A DNA stretch of 64,000 bases from Streptomyces sp. NBC_00539 (GCF_036346105.1 NZ_CP107811.1:2424501-2488500); one strand, 5' to 3'. Shown: positions 45,537-57,700, counted from the stretch's first letter. Numbers and translations are program-made. The notes: generated by a model not told the origin, from the letters alone.

Positions 45537-46397
45537 TTATCCCCCCGTCGCCACCGGGCGCTCCCGGGGCCCGCCGGGCAGCTCCGGGAGGCCCCATTCG
45601 CTCCAGGAGCCGTCGTACACGGCCGTCTCCCGGTAGCCGGCCAGCTCCGCGCCCAGCGCGAGGACGCAGGCCGTCACCCCCGAGCCGCAGCTGAGGTAGA
45701 GGCGCTCCCGGTCCCCCGCCGCCGCACGGAACGCCTCCCGGAGTTGCGCAGCGGGCCTCATCAGGCCGCCGGGGGCCTGGAGTTCGGTGAAGGGGAGGCT
45801 GACCGCCCCCGGCATGTGGCCGCCGCGCAGGCCCGGCCGGGGCTCCGGGGCGGTGCCCGCGAACCGGCCCCGGGTGCGGGCGTCCAGTACCGCGGCGCCC
45901 GGATCCGCCAGGGCCGCGGCCACGGCGGCGGCGTCCACCAGCAGCCCGGGGCGCGGCCGGGCGGTGAAGGAGCCGCGCGGGCCCTCGTACGCCGGGCCGG
46001 TGTCCTCCAGCGGCAGCCCGGCGGCCTGCCAGGCGGGCAGCCCGCCGTCCAGGACGGCGGCCCGGTCGAAGCCCATCGCGCGCAGCATCCACCAGGCCCG
46101 GGCGCTGGAGTGGATCCCGGCGCCGTCGTACACGACCACCGTGTCGCCGTCGCCGAGTCCGAGCGCGCGCACCGCCTCCTCGAACCGCGCGGCGGCGGGC
46201 ATGGTGTGCGGGAGGGACGAGCCGTGGTCGGACAGCGCCCCGTCGAGGTCGAAGGGGCGGGCCCCCGGGATGCGCCGGTCCGCGCCGCGCAGCGCGCCGA
46301 CGGAGGCGTCGAACAGCACCAGGTCCGGTTCCAGGAGCAGGACGGCGAGCTGCTCGGCCCCGATCAGGGGTCCGAAGGGGGGTTCTGGCGCGCTCAT
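45537..46397 (-). CDS. Thiosulfate/3-mercaptopyruvate sulfurtransferase (rhodanese)
   Basis: This roughly 286-aa two-domain rhodanese should move sulfur from mercaptopyruvate or thiosulfate to an acceptor. The active-site loop is CGSGVTA in YLSCGSGVTACV. CGSG-V/T loops favour mercaptopyruvate sulfurtransferase. ATG 46397 has GGAGGAACCCGA upstream; the frame stays open to 46445. It follows the GT39-like gene by 70 bp. Confidence 0.87.
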   Translation of the reverse strand: MSAPEPPFGPLIGAEQLAVLLLEPDLVLFDASVGALRGADRRIPGARPFDLDGALSDHGSSLPHTMPAAARFEEAVRALGLGDGDTVVVYDGAGIHSSARAWWMLRAMGFDRAAVLDGGLPAWQAAGLPLEDTGPAYEGPRGSFTARPRPGLLVDAAAVAAALADPGAAVLDARTRGRFAGTAPEPRPGLRGGHMPGAVSLPFTELQAPGGLMRPAAQLREAFRAAAGDRERLYLSCGSGVTACVLALGAELAGYRETAVYDGSWSEWGLPELPGGPRERPVATGG

Positions 46398-46467
46398 TCG
46401 GGTTCCTCCGGCCGGGTCTGCGTCGGGATCGACCCGCCCATCCAAGCACCGTGGCCCGACGGCCCTT

Positions 46468-47883
46468 TCAGCGGCAGTCGGCTCCCGTCCGGCCGTACAC
46501 CGCGACCTGCGCCCCGCGCACCTGCGCGAGCGAGCACAGCCGGAACCCGGCCGCCAGCGCCTCCCGCTTCGCGGCCTCCGCCGGGTACGGGTCCAGCGGC
46601 TGCCCCTGCGGGTCGAGCAGGGCCACCACCCTCGGCGTCCGGGCCAGCCTGGCCCGGATCTCCCCGGCGGGCAGCTCGGTCCCCCACAGGCTGCGCGAGT
46701 CCGCCGGGGTCCGGGCCAGGGCCACGTCCCGCAGCGGCGCGTACGTCCCGGGTGAGGACAGCAGCCACTCGCGCCGCCGCGACGGCATGAACAGCACCGC
46801 GTCCCCCGGCCGGGCCCGCTCCCGGACGGCCGCGGCCACCGCCAGGACGTCGTCCTTGCGGCTCTCGGGGGTCCTCAGCCACCCCGACCACCATCCCCAG
46901 GGCGCCAGCAGCGCCCCCGCCAGCACCCAGGGCCACACCGCCCGCGCCCGCACCCGGCCGGCCCGCGCGAGCCGCAGCCCGATCAGCAGCGCGAGCCCGG
47001 CCAGCGCGTAGAGCACGTACCGGTCGACGTACCAGGGGTGCACCAGCGAGACCGCCATCAGCAGCCCCGGCGGCAGCAGCGCGAGCGGTACCGCGACCCG
47101 CAGCGCCTCCCGCTCGTCGCGCACGCCCCGCGCCAGGAGCACCACGGCGAGCGCGAGCACCCCGTAGGCCGCCCAGTCCTGCCAGCCCGGCCGCCCGAGC
47201 CAGCCGAGCTGCTGCTGCGCCTGCCGGGCGCTGACGAGGGCCAGCGGCAGCAGCGCGGCCAGGACGGCCGCGGCGCTCCACCGCCAGCCGCGCGAGCGCC
47301 GGGCGGCGCAGCCGTGCGCGAGGAGGGCGAGCACCGCGAACTCGTGCAGCCAGCAGCCGAGCAGCAGCACCACCGCGTACGCCACCCACCGCTCGGCCAG
47401 CATCAGGTACGTGGCCCACACCGCGGCGCAGGCGACGAGGGCGTACGAGCGCCCCTCCTGGGCGTACATCTGCACCGGCGGCAGCAGGGCGTAGGCGGCT
47501 CCGGCGATCACCGCGGCCCGCGGCCCGGCGAGCCGGTGCGCCACCGCGGCCACTCCGGCGGCGGCCAGGGCGGTGGCGGCGACGGAGGGCAGGCGCAGCG
47601 CCCACAGGCCCGCGTCCCACAGGCCGTACACCCCGTGCATCAGCAGGTAGTACAGCCCGTGGACGGCGTCGACCCGCCCGAGGAGCCCGGCGAGGTCGGG
47701 CAGCGGACGGTGCGCCACTTGGACGGTCACGGATTCGTCGCGCCACATGCTGCCGCCGCCGGGGCCGCGTTCCAGGCCCCAGAGGCCGAGGACGACGGCG
47801 AGGAGCGGCGGCAGCCCGCGCCACAGGGCTGTGCGGCTGATGTCGGCCTCCGGGTGCTTCCGTGCGGGTGGTGCGGACTCCAT
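46468..47883 (-). CDS. GT39-like membrane glycosyltransferase
   Basis: This 471-aa polytopic protein (about ten helices) has an MWRDESVT motif near residue 46, the Asp-Glu signature of PMT/ArnT-type GT-C enzymes. Such enzymes transfer sugars from polyprenyl phosphates onto proteins or envelope glycans. It diverges from a lipoprotein gene by 42 bp. Confidence 0.8.
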   Translation of the reverse strand: MESAPPARKHPEADISRTALWRGLPPLLAVVLGLWGLERGPGGGSMWRDESVTVQVAHRPLPDLAGLLGRVDAVHGLYYLLMHGVYGLWDAGLWALRLPSVAATALAAAGVAAVAHRLAGPRAAVIAGAAYALLPPVQMYAQEGRSYALVACAAVWATYLMLAERWVAYAVVLLLGCWLHEFAVLALLAHGCAARRSRGWRWSAAAVLAALLPLALVSARQAQQQLGWLGRPGWQDWAAYGVLALAVVLLARGVRDEREALRVAVPLALLPPGLLMAVSLVHPWYVDRYVLYALAGLALLIGLRLARAGRVRARAVWPWVLAGALLAPWGWWSGWLRTPESRKDDVLAVAAAVRERARPGDAVLFMPSRRREWLLSSPGTYAPLRDVALARTPADSRSLWGTELPAGEIRARLARTPRVVALLDPQGQPLDPYPAEAAKREALAAGFRLCSLAQVRGAQVAVYGRTGADCR

Positions 47884-47925
47884 ACTCGGGGTTCGGGTCG
47901 GCCCCCGTTCCAGCGGAGGTGGGTT

Positions 47926-48477
47926 GTGCGAGTGTTCCGGGCGATGGCGGCGGCACTACTGGGCGCGGTGCTCCTGGGCGGATGCGGTCTGGCCAGACCC
48001 GACCACTCGCTGGTCACCCTGAGCGCGGAGGCGTCGGCCGGCGGCAGCCTGCCCTCCCGGCAGGACCCGCCCTCCCCCGGCCCCGGCGGGCCCTCGCAGC
48101 CCGCGCCCGACCCCGGTGCGTCCTCCCCGCCGCCCGCCGCCACCGAGACACTGGTCACAGTCACCCGCAGCGGCGGCTTCGCCGGCCGGACGCACACCCT
48201 GGCCGTCGCCTCGGACGGAGCCTGGACCCGGCAGGGCGCGCGCGCCGAACCCGAGGGCACCGGCCGCCTCTCGGCGGCCCAGCTCACCCGGCTGCGCACG
48301 GCCGTCCAGGAGGCCGACTTCGCGCACCTGCCCCGGCCGGCCAAGAGCGGCGGGACGGTCTTCGACGGGTTCACGTACACCTTCGTGCGCGGCACGCTCA
48401 GGGTCGTCACCGACGACGGCTCCGTCCCGCCCGCCCTGACGAAGGTGCTGGACGCCCTGCCCCCCTTCGAGGGCTGA
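47926..48477 (+). CDS. Putative lipoprotein, unknown function
   Basis: This roughly 183-aa protein starts at GTG 47926 behind GGAGGTGG. The signal ends at lipobox LLGGC (Cys near residue 19). A Pro/Ser-rich linker (about 35-75) leads to a globular domain beginning LVTVTRSGGFAG. It precedes the two-component pair by 124 bp, possibly linked to it. I do not recognise the domain. Confidence 0.72.
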   Translation: MRVFRAMAAALLGAVLLGGCGLARPDHSLVTLSAEASAGGSLPSRQDPPSPGPGGPSQPAPDPGASSPPPAATETLVTVTRSGGFAGRTHTLAVASDGAWTRQGARAEPEGTGRLSAAQLTRLRTAVQEADFAHLPRPAKSGGTVFDGFTYTFVRGTLRVVTDDGSVPPALTKVLDALPPFEG

Positions 48478-48601
48478 GCCGGTCCGGGCGGGTCCGGGCG
48501 GGTTCCGGACGCCCGCGGCGGTCCGTGGGAACCCCACATGGCCGCGGGCCGGTGCCTCCTCTACGCTGCACCCCATCACGCGGGATCTTCAGGGGCGGGA
48601 C

Positions 48602-49342
48602 ATGGAACAGACACACACCACCCACAGCGGCGCCGCGGCCACCCCCGGTGCCCAGCGGCGCGTGCTCGTGGTCGAGGACGACCGCACCATCGCCGACGCC
48701 ATCTCGGCCCGGCTGCGCGCCGAGGGATTCCAGGTGCAGACGGCGTACGACGGCCCGGCCGCGGTCGCGGCAGCCGAGAGCTGGCTGCCCGAGCTGCTGG
48801 TGCTGGACGTCATGCTGCCCGGCTTCGACGGGCTGGAGGTCTGCCGCAGGGTCCAGGCGCAGCGGCCGGTCCCGGTCCTGATGCTCACCGCCCGGGACGA
48901 CGAGACCGACATGCTGGTCGGGCTCGGGGTCGGCGCGGACGACTACATGACGAAGCCGTTCTCGATGCGGGAGCTGGCCGCGCGCGTCCACGTGCTGCTG
49001 CGGCGGGTGGAGCGGGCCACCCAGGCGGCGAGCGCCCCCCGCGGGGCGACGCTGCGCCTGGGTGACCTGGAGATCGACCACGCACAGCGGCGGGTGCGGG
49101 TGCAGGCCGAGGACGTGCACCTGACGCCGACCGAGTTCGACCTGCTGGTGTGCCTGGCGGGGACGCCGCGCGCGGTCCTCTCCCGCGAGCAGTTGCTGGC
49201 CGAGGTGTGGGACTGGGCCGACGCGTCGGGCACGCGCACGGTCGACAGCCACATCAAGGCGCTGCGCCGGAAGATCGGCGCCGAGCGGATCCGTACGGTC
49301 CACGGCGTCGGGTACGCCCTGGAGACCCCGGCCCAGTCGTGA
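48602..49342 (+). CDS. OmpR-family response regulator
   Basis: This 246-aa regulator has a receiver (VLVVEDDRTIADA; phospho-Asp in LLVLDVMLPGFDG; Lys in YMTKPFSMREL) and a C-terminal winged helix (TPTEFDLLVCLAGTPRAVLSREQLL...VDSHIKALRRKIG). ATG 48602 follows a purine-rich site. The stop overlaps the kinase start (GTGA). Confidence 0.92.
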   Translation: MEQTHTTHSGAAATPGAQRRVLVVEDDRTIADAISARLRAEGFQVQTAYDGPAAVAAAESWLPELLVLDVMLPGFDGLEVCRRVQAQRPVPVLMLTARDDETDMLVGLGVGADDYMTKPFSMRELAARVHVLLRRVERATQAASAPRGATLRLGDLEIDHAQRRVRVQAEDVHLTPTEFDLLVCLAGTPRAVLSREQLLAEVWDWADASGTRTVDSHIKALRRKIGAERIRTVHGVGYALETPAQS

Positions 49343-50499
49343 GCGGCGCCCGCCCCGGTCGGGGGCGCGGCACCGGCCGCACCGGCGGAGCGGGTGACCG
49401 CCCCGGAGAACGGCTCGGTGACCGCGCCGGTGACCGCGCCGGAGGGCTGCGCCCGTTCTCGCCGTTCTCGATCAAGACGAAGCTGGGCTCGCTCGTCGTG
49501 GTGTCCGTGTTCATCACGACCGGGCTGCTGATGGTGGCCCTGCGCACCGACACGGAGCTGCGGTTCATCACCGTGTTCTCGGTGATCGCCTCGATGCTGA
49601 TCACACAGTTCGTGGCGCACAGCCTGACGGCGCCGCTGGACGACATGACGACGGTGGCCGGGGCGATCTCCCGCGGGGACTACACCCGCCGGGTGCGCGG
49701 GGCCGGGCGCCGCGACGAGCTGGGCGACCTCGCCTCGACGATCAACCTGATGGCGGACGACCTGGAGGCGGTGGACCGCCACCGCAAGGAACTGGTCGCC
49801 AACGTCTCGCACGAGCTGCGCACGCCGATCGCGGCGCTGCGCGCGGTGCTGGAGAACGTGGTGGACGGGGTCTCCCAGGCCGACCCGGAGACCATGCGGA
49901 CGGCGCTCAAGCAGACGGAGCGGCTGGGCCGGCTCGTGGAGACCCTGCTGGACCTGTCCCGGGTGGACAACGGGGTGGTGCCGCTGCGGGCACGCCGCTT
50001 CGAGGTGTGGCCGTACCTGTCCGGGGTGCTCAAGGAGTCGGGTCTCGCGGCGGCGGGCCGCCCGGGGCTGGCCACGGGTTCGGGCGGCCACACCCGCAAC
50101 GACGTCCACCTCCACCTGGACGTGCACCCGTCGGGACTGACCGCGTACGCGGACGCGGAGCGGCTGCACCAGGTGGTGGCGAACCTGATCGACAACGCGG
50201 TCAAGCACAGCCCGCCGCACGGCCGGGTCACGGTCCGCGCCCGGGCCGGCGACGCGCCCGACAGCCTGGTGGTCGAGGTCCGGGACGAAGGCCCTGGAAT
50301 CCCGGAAGAGGAACGCCACAGGGTCTTCGAGCGCTTCAACCGGGGCAGCGCGGGCGGCGGCGACGGCGGTACGGGGCTGGGCCTCGCGATCGCCCGCTGG
50401 GCCGTCGGCCTGCACGGTGGCGACATCCGCGTGGCCGAATCGTCACGGGGCTGCCGCATCCTCGTCACGCTTCCGGGCAGCTCGCCGGCGTCGCGTTGA
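49339..50499 (+). CDS. Sensor histidine kinase partner of the OmpR regulator
   Basis: This roughly 386-aa kinase has a short Gly/Arg-rich N-terminus and two close membrane helices (about 50-70 and 75-95) with almost no outside loop, so it probably senses within the membrane or the cytoplasm. HAMP follows, with H-box VANVSHELRTPIAAL, N-box ANLIDNAVKHS, G1 DEGPGI and G2 GTGLGLAI. It is translationally coupled to the regulator. Confidence 0.92.
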   Translation: MSGARPGRGRGTGRTGGAGDRPGERLGDRAGDRAGGLRPFSPFSIKTKLGSLVVVSVFITTGLLMVALRTDTELRFITVFSVIASMLITQFVAHSLTAPLDDMTTVAGAISRGDYTRRVRGAGRRDELGDLASTINLMADDLEAVDRHRKELVANVSHELRTPIAALRAVLENVVDGVSQADPETMRTALKQTERLGRLVETLLDLSRVDNGVVPLRARRFEVWPYLSGVLKESGLAAAGRPGLATGSGGHTRNDVHLHLDVHPSGLTAYADAERLHQVVANLIDNAVKHSPPHGRVTVRARAGDAPDSLVVEVRDEGPGIPEEERHRVFERFNRGSAGGGDGGTGLGLAIARWAVGLHGGDIRVAESSRGCRILVTLPGSSPASR

Positions 50500-50758
50500 C
50501 GTAGGGTTCGAGTGGGAGAAGACATGATCTCGGCCACACCAGGCAGGGATCGTAAGGGGTGCGAAGCCAAGGGGGCCGCAACCTCGGTGCCCCCTACCCG
50601 AACCACGCTTGTTTCCCGCCATTCCCGGCGGTGAAACCCGCCGTTCGATGTGACCTGCGCGACGTAAGTCCCGCCCGGCCTGCATCACCCCTCCCGGGAG
50701 GCGTAGCCTTTATTCCCGCTGTCCATACCTTGTGAAGCGGAAGAGGGCGGTTGCCGCC

Positions 50759-53700
50759 GTGTCGCCACAGTCCCCCAGTAACCCGAGCACCACGACCGAA
50801 GCAGCAGAGGGCGGGAAGACCCCTGCCTCAGGCTTCGGTGCCAACGAGTGGCTCGTCGACGAGATCTATCAGCAGTACCTCCAGGACCCCAACTCGGTCG
50901 ACCGGGCCTGGTGGGACTTCTTCGCCGACTACAAGCCGGGGGGCGCTGCCGCTCCCGTGAAGGCGGACGGTCCCGAGAAGTCCACGACGACGGACGGCGC
51001 CTCCGCACAGGCCGCCGCCACCGTCCCCGCCGAGGTCCCGCGGGCCAGCGTCGCAGCCGCCACGGGGGCGGCGAGCGCCGCACCTCCCGTGGCGAACACC
51101 GGCTCCACCGGAGCCCCTGCCGCCGCCGCGCCCGCGCCAGCTCCTGCCCCTGCTCCTGCCACCCCCTCTGGTGCCCCTGCTGTGACTGTCACCTCCCAGG
51201 CCCCGGCCGCCGCACCGGCCGCGCCCTCCCCTCAGGCCGCTCCGGTCGCCCCGCAGAAGTCCGCGCCCACCACCGAGGCCCCCGCCGGGCCCGAGCTGGT
51301 GACGCTCCGCGGTCCGGCTGCGGCCGTCGCCAAGAACATGAACGCCTCCCTCGACGTCCCGACGGCCACGTCCGTCCGCGCCGTCCCGGTGAAGCTGCTG
51401 TTCGACAACCGCATCGTCATCAACAACCACCTCAAGCGCGCCCGGGGCGGGAAGATCTCCTTCACGCACCTCATCGGCTACGCGATGGTGCAGGCCATCA
51501 AGGCCATGCCGTCCATGAACTACTCCTTCGCGGAGAAGGACGGCAAGCCGACCCTGGTCAAGCCGGAGCACGTGAACTTCGGCCTCGCGATCGACCTGGT
51601 GAAGGCCAACGGCGACCGGCAGCTCGTCGTCGCCGGCATCAAGAAGGCCGAGACCCTCAACTTCTTCGAGTTCTGGCAGGCGTACGAGGACATCGTCCGC
51701 CGCGCCCGCGTCGGCAAGCTGACGATGGACGACTTCACCGGCGTCACCGTCTCGCTGACCAACCCCGGCGGCCTGGGCACCGTCCACTCCGTGCCGCGTC
51801 TGATGCCCGGTCAGTCGGTCATCATGGGCGTCGGCTCGATGGACTACCCCGCCGAGTTCCAGGGCACCTCGCAGGACACCCTGAACAAGCTGGGCATCTC
51901 CAAGGTCATGACCCTGACCTCGACCTACGACCACCGGGTCATCCAGGGCGCGGCCTCCGGCGAGTTCCTGCGCATCGTCGCGAACCTCCTCCTCGGCGAG
52001 AACGGCTTCTACGACGACGTCTTCGAGGCCCTGCGCATCCCGTACGAGCCGGTCCGCTGGCTCCGGGACATCGACGCCTCGCACGACGACGACGTCACCA
52101 AGGCCGCCCGCGTCTTCGAGCTGATCCACTCCTACCGGGTCCGCGGCCACGTCATGGCCGACACCGACCCGCTGGAGTACAAGCAGCGCAAGCACCCCGA
52201 CCTCGACATCACCGAGCACGGCCTCACCCTGTGGGACCTGGAGCGCGAGTTCGCGGTCGGCGGCTTCTCCGGCAAGTCGATGATGAAGCTGCGCGACATC
52301 CTCGGCGTGCTGCGCGACTCGTACTGCCGCACCACCGGCGTCGAGTTCATGCACATCCAGGACCCCAAGCAGCGCAAGTGGATCCAGGACCGCATCGAGC
52401 GCCCGCACTCCAAGCCGGAGCGCGAGGAGCAGCTGCGCATCCTGCGCCGCCTGAACGCGGCGGAGGCCTTCGAGACGTTCCTGCAGACGAAGTACGTCGG
52501 CCAGAAGCGCTTCTCCCTGGAGGGCGGCGAGTCCGTCATCCCGCTGCTGGACGCCGTCATCGACTCGGCCGCCGAGGCCCGCCTCGAAGAGGTCGTCATC
52601 GGCATGGCCCACCGCGGCCGTCTGAACGTCCTCGCGAACATCGTCGGCAAGTCCTACGCGCAGATCTTCCGGGAGTTCGAGGGCAACCTCGACCCGAAGT
52701 CGATGCACGGCTCCGGCGACGTCAAGTACCACCTGGGCGCCGAGGGCACCTTCACGGGCCTGGACGGCGAGCAGATCAAGGTCTCGCTCGTCGCGAACCC
52801 CTCGCACCTGGAGGCCGTCGACCCGGTCCTGGAGGGTGTCGCCCGCGCCAAGCAGGACGTCATCAACAAGGGCGGCACGGACTTCACGGTCCTGCCCCTG
52901 GCCCTGCACGGCGACGCGGCCTTCGCCGGCCAGGGTGTCGTCGCCGAGACGCTGAACATGTCGCAGCTGCGCGGCTACCGCACCGGCGGTACCGTCCACG
53001 TCGTCATCAACAACCAGGTCGGCTTCACCGCCGCCCCGGAGTCCTCGCGTTCGTCCATGTACGCGACCGACGTGGCCCGCATGATCGAGGCGCCGATCTT
53101 CCACGTGAACGGTGACGACCCGGAGGCCGTGGTCCGCGTCGCGCGGCTCGCCTTCGAGTTCCGTCAGGCGTTCAACAAGGACGTGGTCATCGACCTCATC
53201 TGCTACCGCCGTCGCGGCCACAACGAGTCCGACAACCCGGCGTTCACGCAGCCGCTGATGTACGACCTGATCGACAAGAAGCGCTCGGTGCGCAAGCTGT
53301 ACACCGAGTCCCTCATCGGTCGCGGCGACATCACGCTGGAAGAGGCCGAGCAGGCGCTCCAGGACTTCCAGGGCCAGCTGGAGAAGGTCTTCGCGGAGGT
53401 CCGCGAGGCCGCCACGCAGCCCGCCATCGGCACGCCGGCCCCGGTCGCGCAGCAGCAGTTCCCCGTCCCGGTGAACACCGCGGTCTCCCAGGAGGTCGTC
53501 AAGCGGATCGCCGAGGCGCAGGTCAACATCCCGGAGAACGTCACCGTCCACCCGCGTCTGCTGCCGCAGCTCCAGCGCCGCGCGGCGATGATCGACGAGG
53601 GCACCATCGACTGGGGCATGGGCGAGACCCTCGCCTTCGGCTCGCTGCTGATGGAGGGCACCCCGGTCCGCCTGTCGGGCCAGGACTCCCGCCGCGGCAC

Positions 53701-54670
53701 GTTCGGCCAGCGCCACGCGGTCCTCATCGACCGGGAGACGGGCGAGGACTACACCCCGCTGCAGTACCTGTCGGACGACCAGGCCCGCTACAACGTCTAC
53801 GACTCGCTGCTCTCCGAGTACGCGGCCATGGGCTTCGAGTACGGCTACTCGCTGGCCCGTCCGGACGCGCTGGTCCTCTGGGAGGCCCAGTTCGGTGACT
53901 TCGTCAACGGCGCGCAGACCGTCGTCGACGAGTTCATCTCCTCGGCCGAGCAGAAGTGGGGCCAGACCTCCGGCGTCACGCTGCTCCTGCCGCACGGCTA
54001 CGAGGGCCAGGGCCCGGACCACTCGTCCGCCCGCCCGGAGCGCTTCCTGCAGATGTGCGCGCAGGACAACATGACGGTCGCGATGCCGACCCTGCCGTCG
54101 AACTACTTCCACCTGCTGCGCTGGCAGGTCCACAACCCGCACCACAAGCCGCTGATCGTCTTCACGCCGAAGTCGATGCTGCGTCTCAAGGCGGCGGCCT
54201 CCAAGGCGGAGGAGTTCACGACCGGTTCGTTCCGTCCGGTCATCGGCGACACGCGCGTCTCCTCCGGAGCGGGTGACCCGAACGAGATCCGCAAGGTCGT
54301 CTTCTGCGCGGGCAAGGTCTACTACGACCTGGAGGCCGAGCGGGAGAAGCGCGGCATCACGGACACGGCCATCATCCGCATCGAGCGGCTGTACCCGCTG
54401 CCGGGTGCGGAGCTCCAGGCGGAGATCGCCAAGTTCCCGAACGCGGCGAAGTACATCTGGGCGCAGGAGGAGCCGGCGAACCAGGGTGCGTGGCCGTTCA
54501 TCGCGCTGAACCTGATCGACCACCTCGACCTGGCGGTCGGCGCGGACATCCCGGCGGGCGAGCGCCTGCGGCGCATCTCGCGCCCGCACGGCTCCTCCCC
54601 CGCGGTGGGCTCCGCCAAGCGCCACCAGGCGGAGCAGCAGCAGCTGCTGAACGAGGTCTTCGAGGCCTGA
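50759..54670 (+). CDS. sucA: Multifunctional 2-oxoglutarate metabolism enzyme (fused E2o-E1o)
   Basis: This roughly 1303-aa protein combines, in order, a short E1 N-terminal segment ([13 protein letters not shown]), an Ala/Pro linker, a catalytic E2 (succinyltransferase) domain and a thiamine-pyrophosphate 2-oxoglutarate dehydrogenase E1. E2 shows [10 protein letters not shown] (catalytic His); E1 shows [10 protein letters not shown] and GMAHRGRLN. No lipoyl domain is present, as in mycobacterial Kgd. It feeds the TCA cycle. I chose GTG 50759 behind AGAGGGCGG. Confidence 0.93.
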   Translation: MSPQSPSNPSTTTEAAEGGKTPASGFGANEWLVDEIYQQYLQDPNSVDRAWWDFFADYKPGGAAAPVKADGPEKSTTTDGASAQAAATVPAEVPRASVAAATGAASAAPPVANTGSTGAPAAAAPAPAPAPAPATPSGAPAVTVTSQAPAAAPAAPSPQAAPVAPQKSAPTTEAPAGPELVTLRGPAAAVAKNMNASLDVPTATSVRAVPVKLLFDNRIVINNHLKRARGGKISFTHLIGYAMVQAIKAMPSMNYSFAEKDGKPTLVKPEHVNFGLAIDLVKANGDRQLVVAGIKKAETLNFFEFWQAYEDIVRRARVGKLTMDDFTGVTVSLTNPGGLGTVHSVPRLMPGQSVIMGVGSMDYPAEFQGTSQDTLNKLGISKVMTLTSTYDHRVIQGAASGEFLRIVANLLLGENGFYDDVFEALRIPYEPVRWLRDIDASHDDDVTKAARVFELIHSYRVRGHVMADTDPLEYKQRKHPDLDITEHGLTLWDLEREFAVGGFSGKSMMKLRDILGVLRDSYCRTTGVEFMHIQDPKQRKWIQDRIERPHSKPEREEQLRILRRLNAAEAFETFLQTKYVGQKRFSLEGGESVIPLLDAVIDSAAEARLEEVVIGMAHRGRLNVLANIVGKSYAQIFREFEGNLDPKSMHGSGDVKYHLGAEGTFTGLDGEQIKVSLVANPSHLEAVDPVLEGVARAKQDVINKGGTDFTVLPLALHGDAAFAGQGVVAETLNMSQLRGYRTGGTVHVVINNQVGFTAAPESSRSSMYATDVARMIEAPIFHVNGDDPEAVVRVARLAFEFRQAFNKDVVIDLICYRRRGHNESDNPAFTQPLMYDLIDKKRSVRKLYTESLIGRGDITLEEAEQALQDFQGQLEKVFAEVREAATQPAIGTPAPVAQQQFPVPVNTAVSQEVVKRIAEAQVNIPENVTVHPRLLPQLQRRAAMIDEGTIDWGMGETLAFGSLLMEGTPVRLSGQDSRRGTFGQRHAVLIDRETGEDYTPLQYLSDDQARYNVYDSLLSEYAAMGFEYGYSLARPDALVLWEAQFGDFVNGAQTVVDEFISSAEQKWGQTSGVTLLLPHGYEGQGPDHSSARPERFLQMCAQDNMTVAMPTLPSNYFHLLRWQVHNPHHKPLIVFTPKSMLRLKAAASKAEEFTTGSFRPVIGDTRVSSGAGDPNEIRKVVFCAGKVYYDLEAEREKRGITDTAIIRIERLYPLPGAELQAEIAKFPNAAKYIWAQEEPANQGAWPFIALNLIDHLDLAVGADIPAGERLRRISRPHGSSPAVGSAKRHQAEQQQLLNEVFEA

Positions 54671-54693
54671 TCGGCGCTCCTGCCCGACGTGTG

Positions 54694-54725
54694 AAGGCCC
54701 GGACCCCCTCGGGGGTCCGGGCCTT
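54694..54725. terminator. Bidirectional terminator between sucA and fxsT
   Basis: A perfect inverted repeat (54694-54708 with 54711-54725, about 14-15 bp) begins AAGGCCCGGACC and sits between convergent stop codons, 24 bp after sucA. Tails are A/T on both sides. Confidence 0.85.
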
Positions 54726-54790
54726 CCGGCTGCACCGGGCGGCCCGGCTGCCCCGCGCCCGGCCCGGCCCCGGCCCGCGCCCGGCCGGGG

Positions 54791-57700
54791 TTACGGCTGG
54801 GGTTCGAAGTCCCAGTACGGGCGCGTTTGTTGGCGGGCCGAGACCGTGTGGACGTGCTGGGCGCCCAGGGTGCGGGTCAGGGCCTTGAGGCCCGCGTCCT
54901 CGTGCTTCGCCGCCTCCGCGTCCTCCCGTACCGCCCTCAGGTCCGCGGCCAGGGCGATCTGTGCGCTCAGCGTCATCGGGTGGTCCGGGCCCAGCACCTG
55001 TTCCGCTCCCCGCAAGGTCTCCCGGCTCAGCTCCACCGCGTCCTCCAGCCGCCCGGTGATGTTGCGGTGGCCGGTGGCGTTGAGCGCACAGCCCAGTGTC
55101 CACGGGTGCCGGTCGCCCAGCGCGCCCCGCATTCCGACCAGTGCCTGCTCCGCCAGGCTCAGCGCCTCCACCCGCTCGCCCTGGGCCCTCAGCACCAGCC
55201 CCAGGTTTCCGACCGTGCCGATGCTGTACGGGTGGGCCAGGCCCAGCTGCGACTGGTAGCCCCGTACGACGTCCTCCGAGATCCGCCGGGCCTCGTCCAC
55301 GTCGCCGTACTCGCGCAGGTAGGTGGCGTAGTCGGAGGCGACCATCAGCGTCCAGGGGAACTCCGCGCCGAACACCCGCGTCGAGCGTTCCAGCACGCTG
55401 CGCAGCCGGGCCCCGGCGCCCGGGATGTCCCCGGAGCGGCGCAGGCACATGCCCAGGTTGTGTTCGGCGCGCAGGGTCTGCGGGTGGTTGGTGCCCAGCA
55501 CCTGGGCGTTGACCTTGAGGCCTTGCTCCTGGCGGGCCAGGGCCTCCCGGTAGCGGCCCATCAGGCGCAGCCCCATCGCGCAGCCGATCCCGGACGACAG
55601 GGTGGCGATGTGCCGTACCCGCAGGACGCGTTCGCGGCGCCGCAGGGTGTCGAGGTCGGTGTCGTAGGCCTCCTGGTAGCGCCCGAGGAGGCGCAGGACG
55701 ACGGCGACGTTGTTCTGCGCGGCGAGGGTGGTGGCGTCGTCCTCGCCGAGCAGCTCGCGGTAGCTGGCGAAGGCGTGTTCCAGCAGGTCGCGGGCCTGCT
55801 CGAACTTGGCGGTGTTGAGCAGGACGCCGGCGTACGAGCTGGTGGCGCGCAGCGATTCGAGGTCGCGCGGGCCGCGTTCGGCCACCAGTCGCTCGGCCCG
55901 GGCCTTGGCGAGGCTCTCGGCCTGGCGGAAGTGGCCGAGCATCCGCAGGGCGCTGCCGTAGTGGTAGCTGAGCTCGCGGACCTGGTCGTGGTCCTCGCCG
56001 AGCATGGGCCGCCAGATCCCGTCGGTCTCCTCGGCCAGCCGCAGGCAGGTGCGGTACTCGCCGGCGCGCAGCAGGTAGCGCAGGCAGTGCAGCAGGAAGT
56101 TCTGGATGCGCGGGTTGGAGCTGCGCAGGACCCCGGCGGGCTCCAGGTGCGGGATGAGTTCGGCGTAGCGGGGCCACAGGCGGGAGTCGGAGGGCCGCCC
56201 GGGGTCGGCGGCGGCGAGGACCTGGCGCACGACGCGGGACAGTTCCTCGGCCTCGTCGTCGCCGAGGTCCCCGCGGACGATGTTGTGGACCATGCGGTGC
56301 AGCTGGACCGTCTCCAGGCCGCCGCCCTCCTCGACGGCGAGGTCGGAGTACTCCAGCCGGACGACGGAGAACTGCACGAGCTTGTTGAGGGCGGCGTTCC
56401 ACCGGATCTGGTCGTTGATCAGCCCGGCGAGCTGCTCGGGCACGTCGTCCGCGGGGAACTCGCTCAGCAGCCGCAGCGGGACCCGGCCGGGGGCGAAGAA
56501 GACGAACAGCCGCAGCAGGGCGAGGGCGTCGGGGAAGTTCTCCCGTACGTTGTTGAGGAGTATCGCCAGGGCGGTGGGGAAGGGCAGCGGGTAGTCGTCG
56601 GAGAGGGTGACGGCCTCGTGGGAGTCGAGCCGGCTCTGCAGCAGGTGCAGGTACTCGCCGACGCCGATCGGTGAGTCGGCGAGCCAGCCGGCGGTCTGGT
56701 CGAGGGCGAGCGGGTAGTCCTCCAGGGCCTCCGCGAGCTGGTGGGCCTCGGCCGTGGTGAGCCGACCGGCCCGGCGGCGGATGAAGGTCACCGACTCCGG
56801 GCGCGCGTACAGGGGGACTTCGACGAGGCTGGTGTGGCGGGCCGCCCACTCCCGGTTGCGGGAGGTGATGATGACGTCGCCGGCGCCGGAGGGCAGCAGG
56901 TCGGTGAGGTCGTCGGGGTTGTCGCAGCCGTCGAAGACCAGCAGCCAGCGGTAGTACGGGTTCCCGCGCCGCAGCGCTTCCAGCACGGCCCGGATCTGCT
57001 CGCCGTAGCTGCCGGCGCCTTCGGGCAGGCCGAGTGCGGGCGCCAGGTCGGCGAGCCGCTCGCGCAGGGTGGGCCGGTCCTCGGCCGGGACCCACCACAC
57101 CACGTCGTACTCGGAGGCGAAGCGGTAGGCGTACTCGGTGGCGACCTGCGTCTTGCCCACCCCGGACAGGCCGAGCAGGGTGACGGTGGAGGCGCCGGGC
57201 GGGGCTTCGGTGAGGGCGGCGCGCAGGCGGCCGATGACGTCGTTGCGGCCGGTGAAGCGCGGGTTGCGGCGCGGTACCCGGCCCCAGATCTCGGGCGGGT
57301 CGTTGGGGAAGCGGGGGCCCCGGCGGCCGCTCTCGATGCCGATCCGGTCGGTGGGCAGCTCCAGCCGGCGCAGCACCCGGTACTCGGCTTCGTAGGCGTC
57401 CAGCCCCCACAGGTCGGTCTTCTCCAGGGCGGCCACTGCGCTGGGCAGCGGGGCGTCGGTGAGGCAGACGGCGGCGAACCGGTCGGGGTGGTGCTCGGTG
57501 ACGGTGCGCAGGGCCGCGTTCCACTCCTCCTCGGTGTGGGTGCCGGCGGAGAAGTAGCGTTCGCTGAGGACGACGAGGACCTTGCCCCCGGCCCGGGCCA
57601 GGTCGTCGAGGGCTTCGGTGACTCCGGGGCTGCTCTGCGGGTCCCAGCGCTGGAGGGCCACGCGGTGGCCGTGCTCCTCCAGGCGGTGGGCGATCCACAC

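Noticed and set aside
50828-54625. 1265-aa minus-strand frame opposite sucA
   Set aside because: sucA has complete family motifs; the antisense frame is an artefact of GC-rich third positions.
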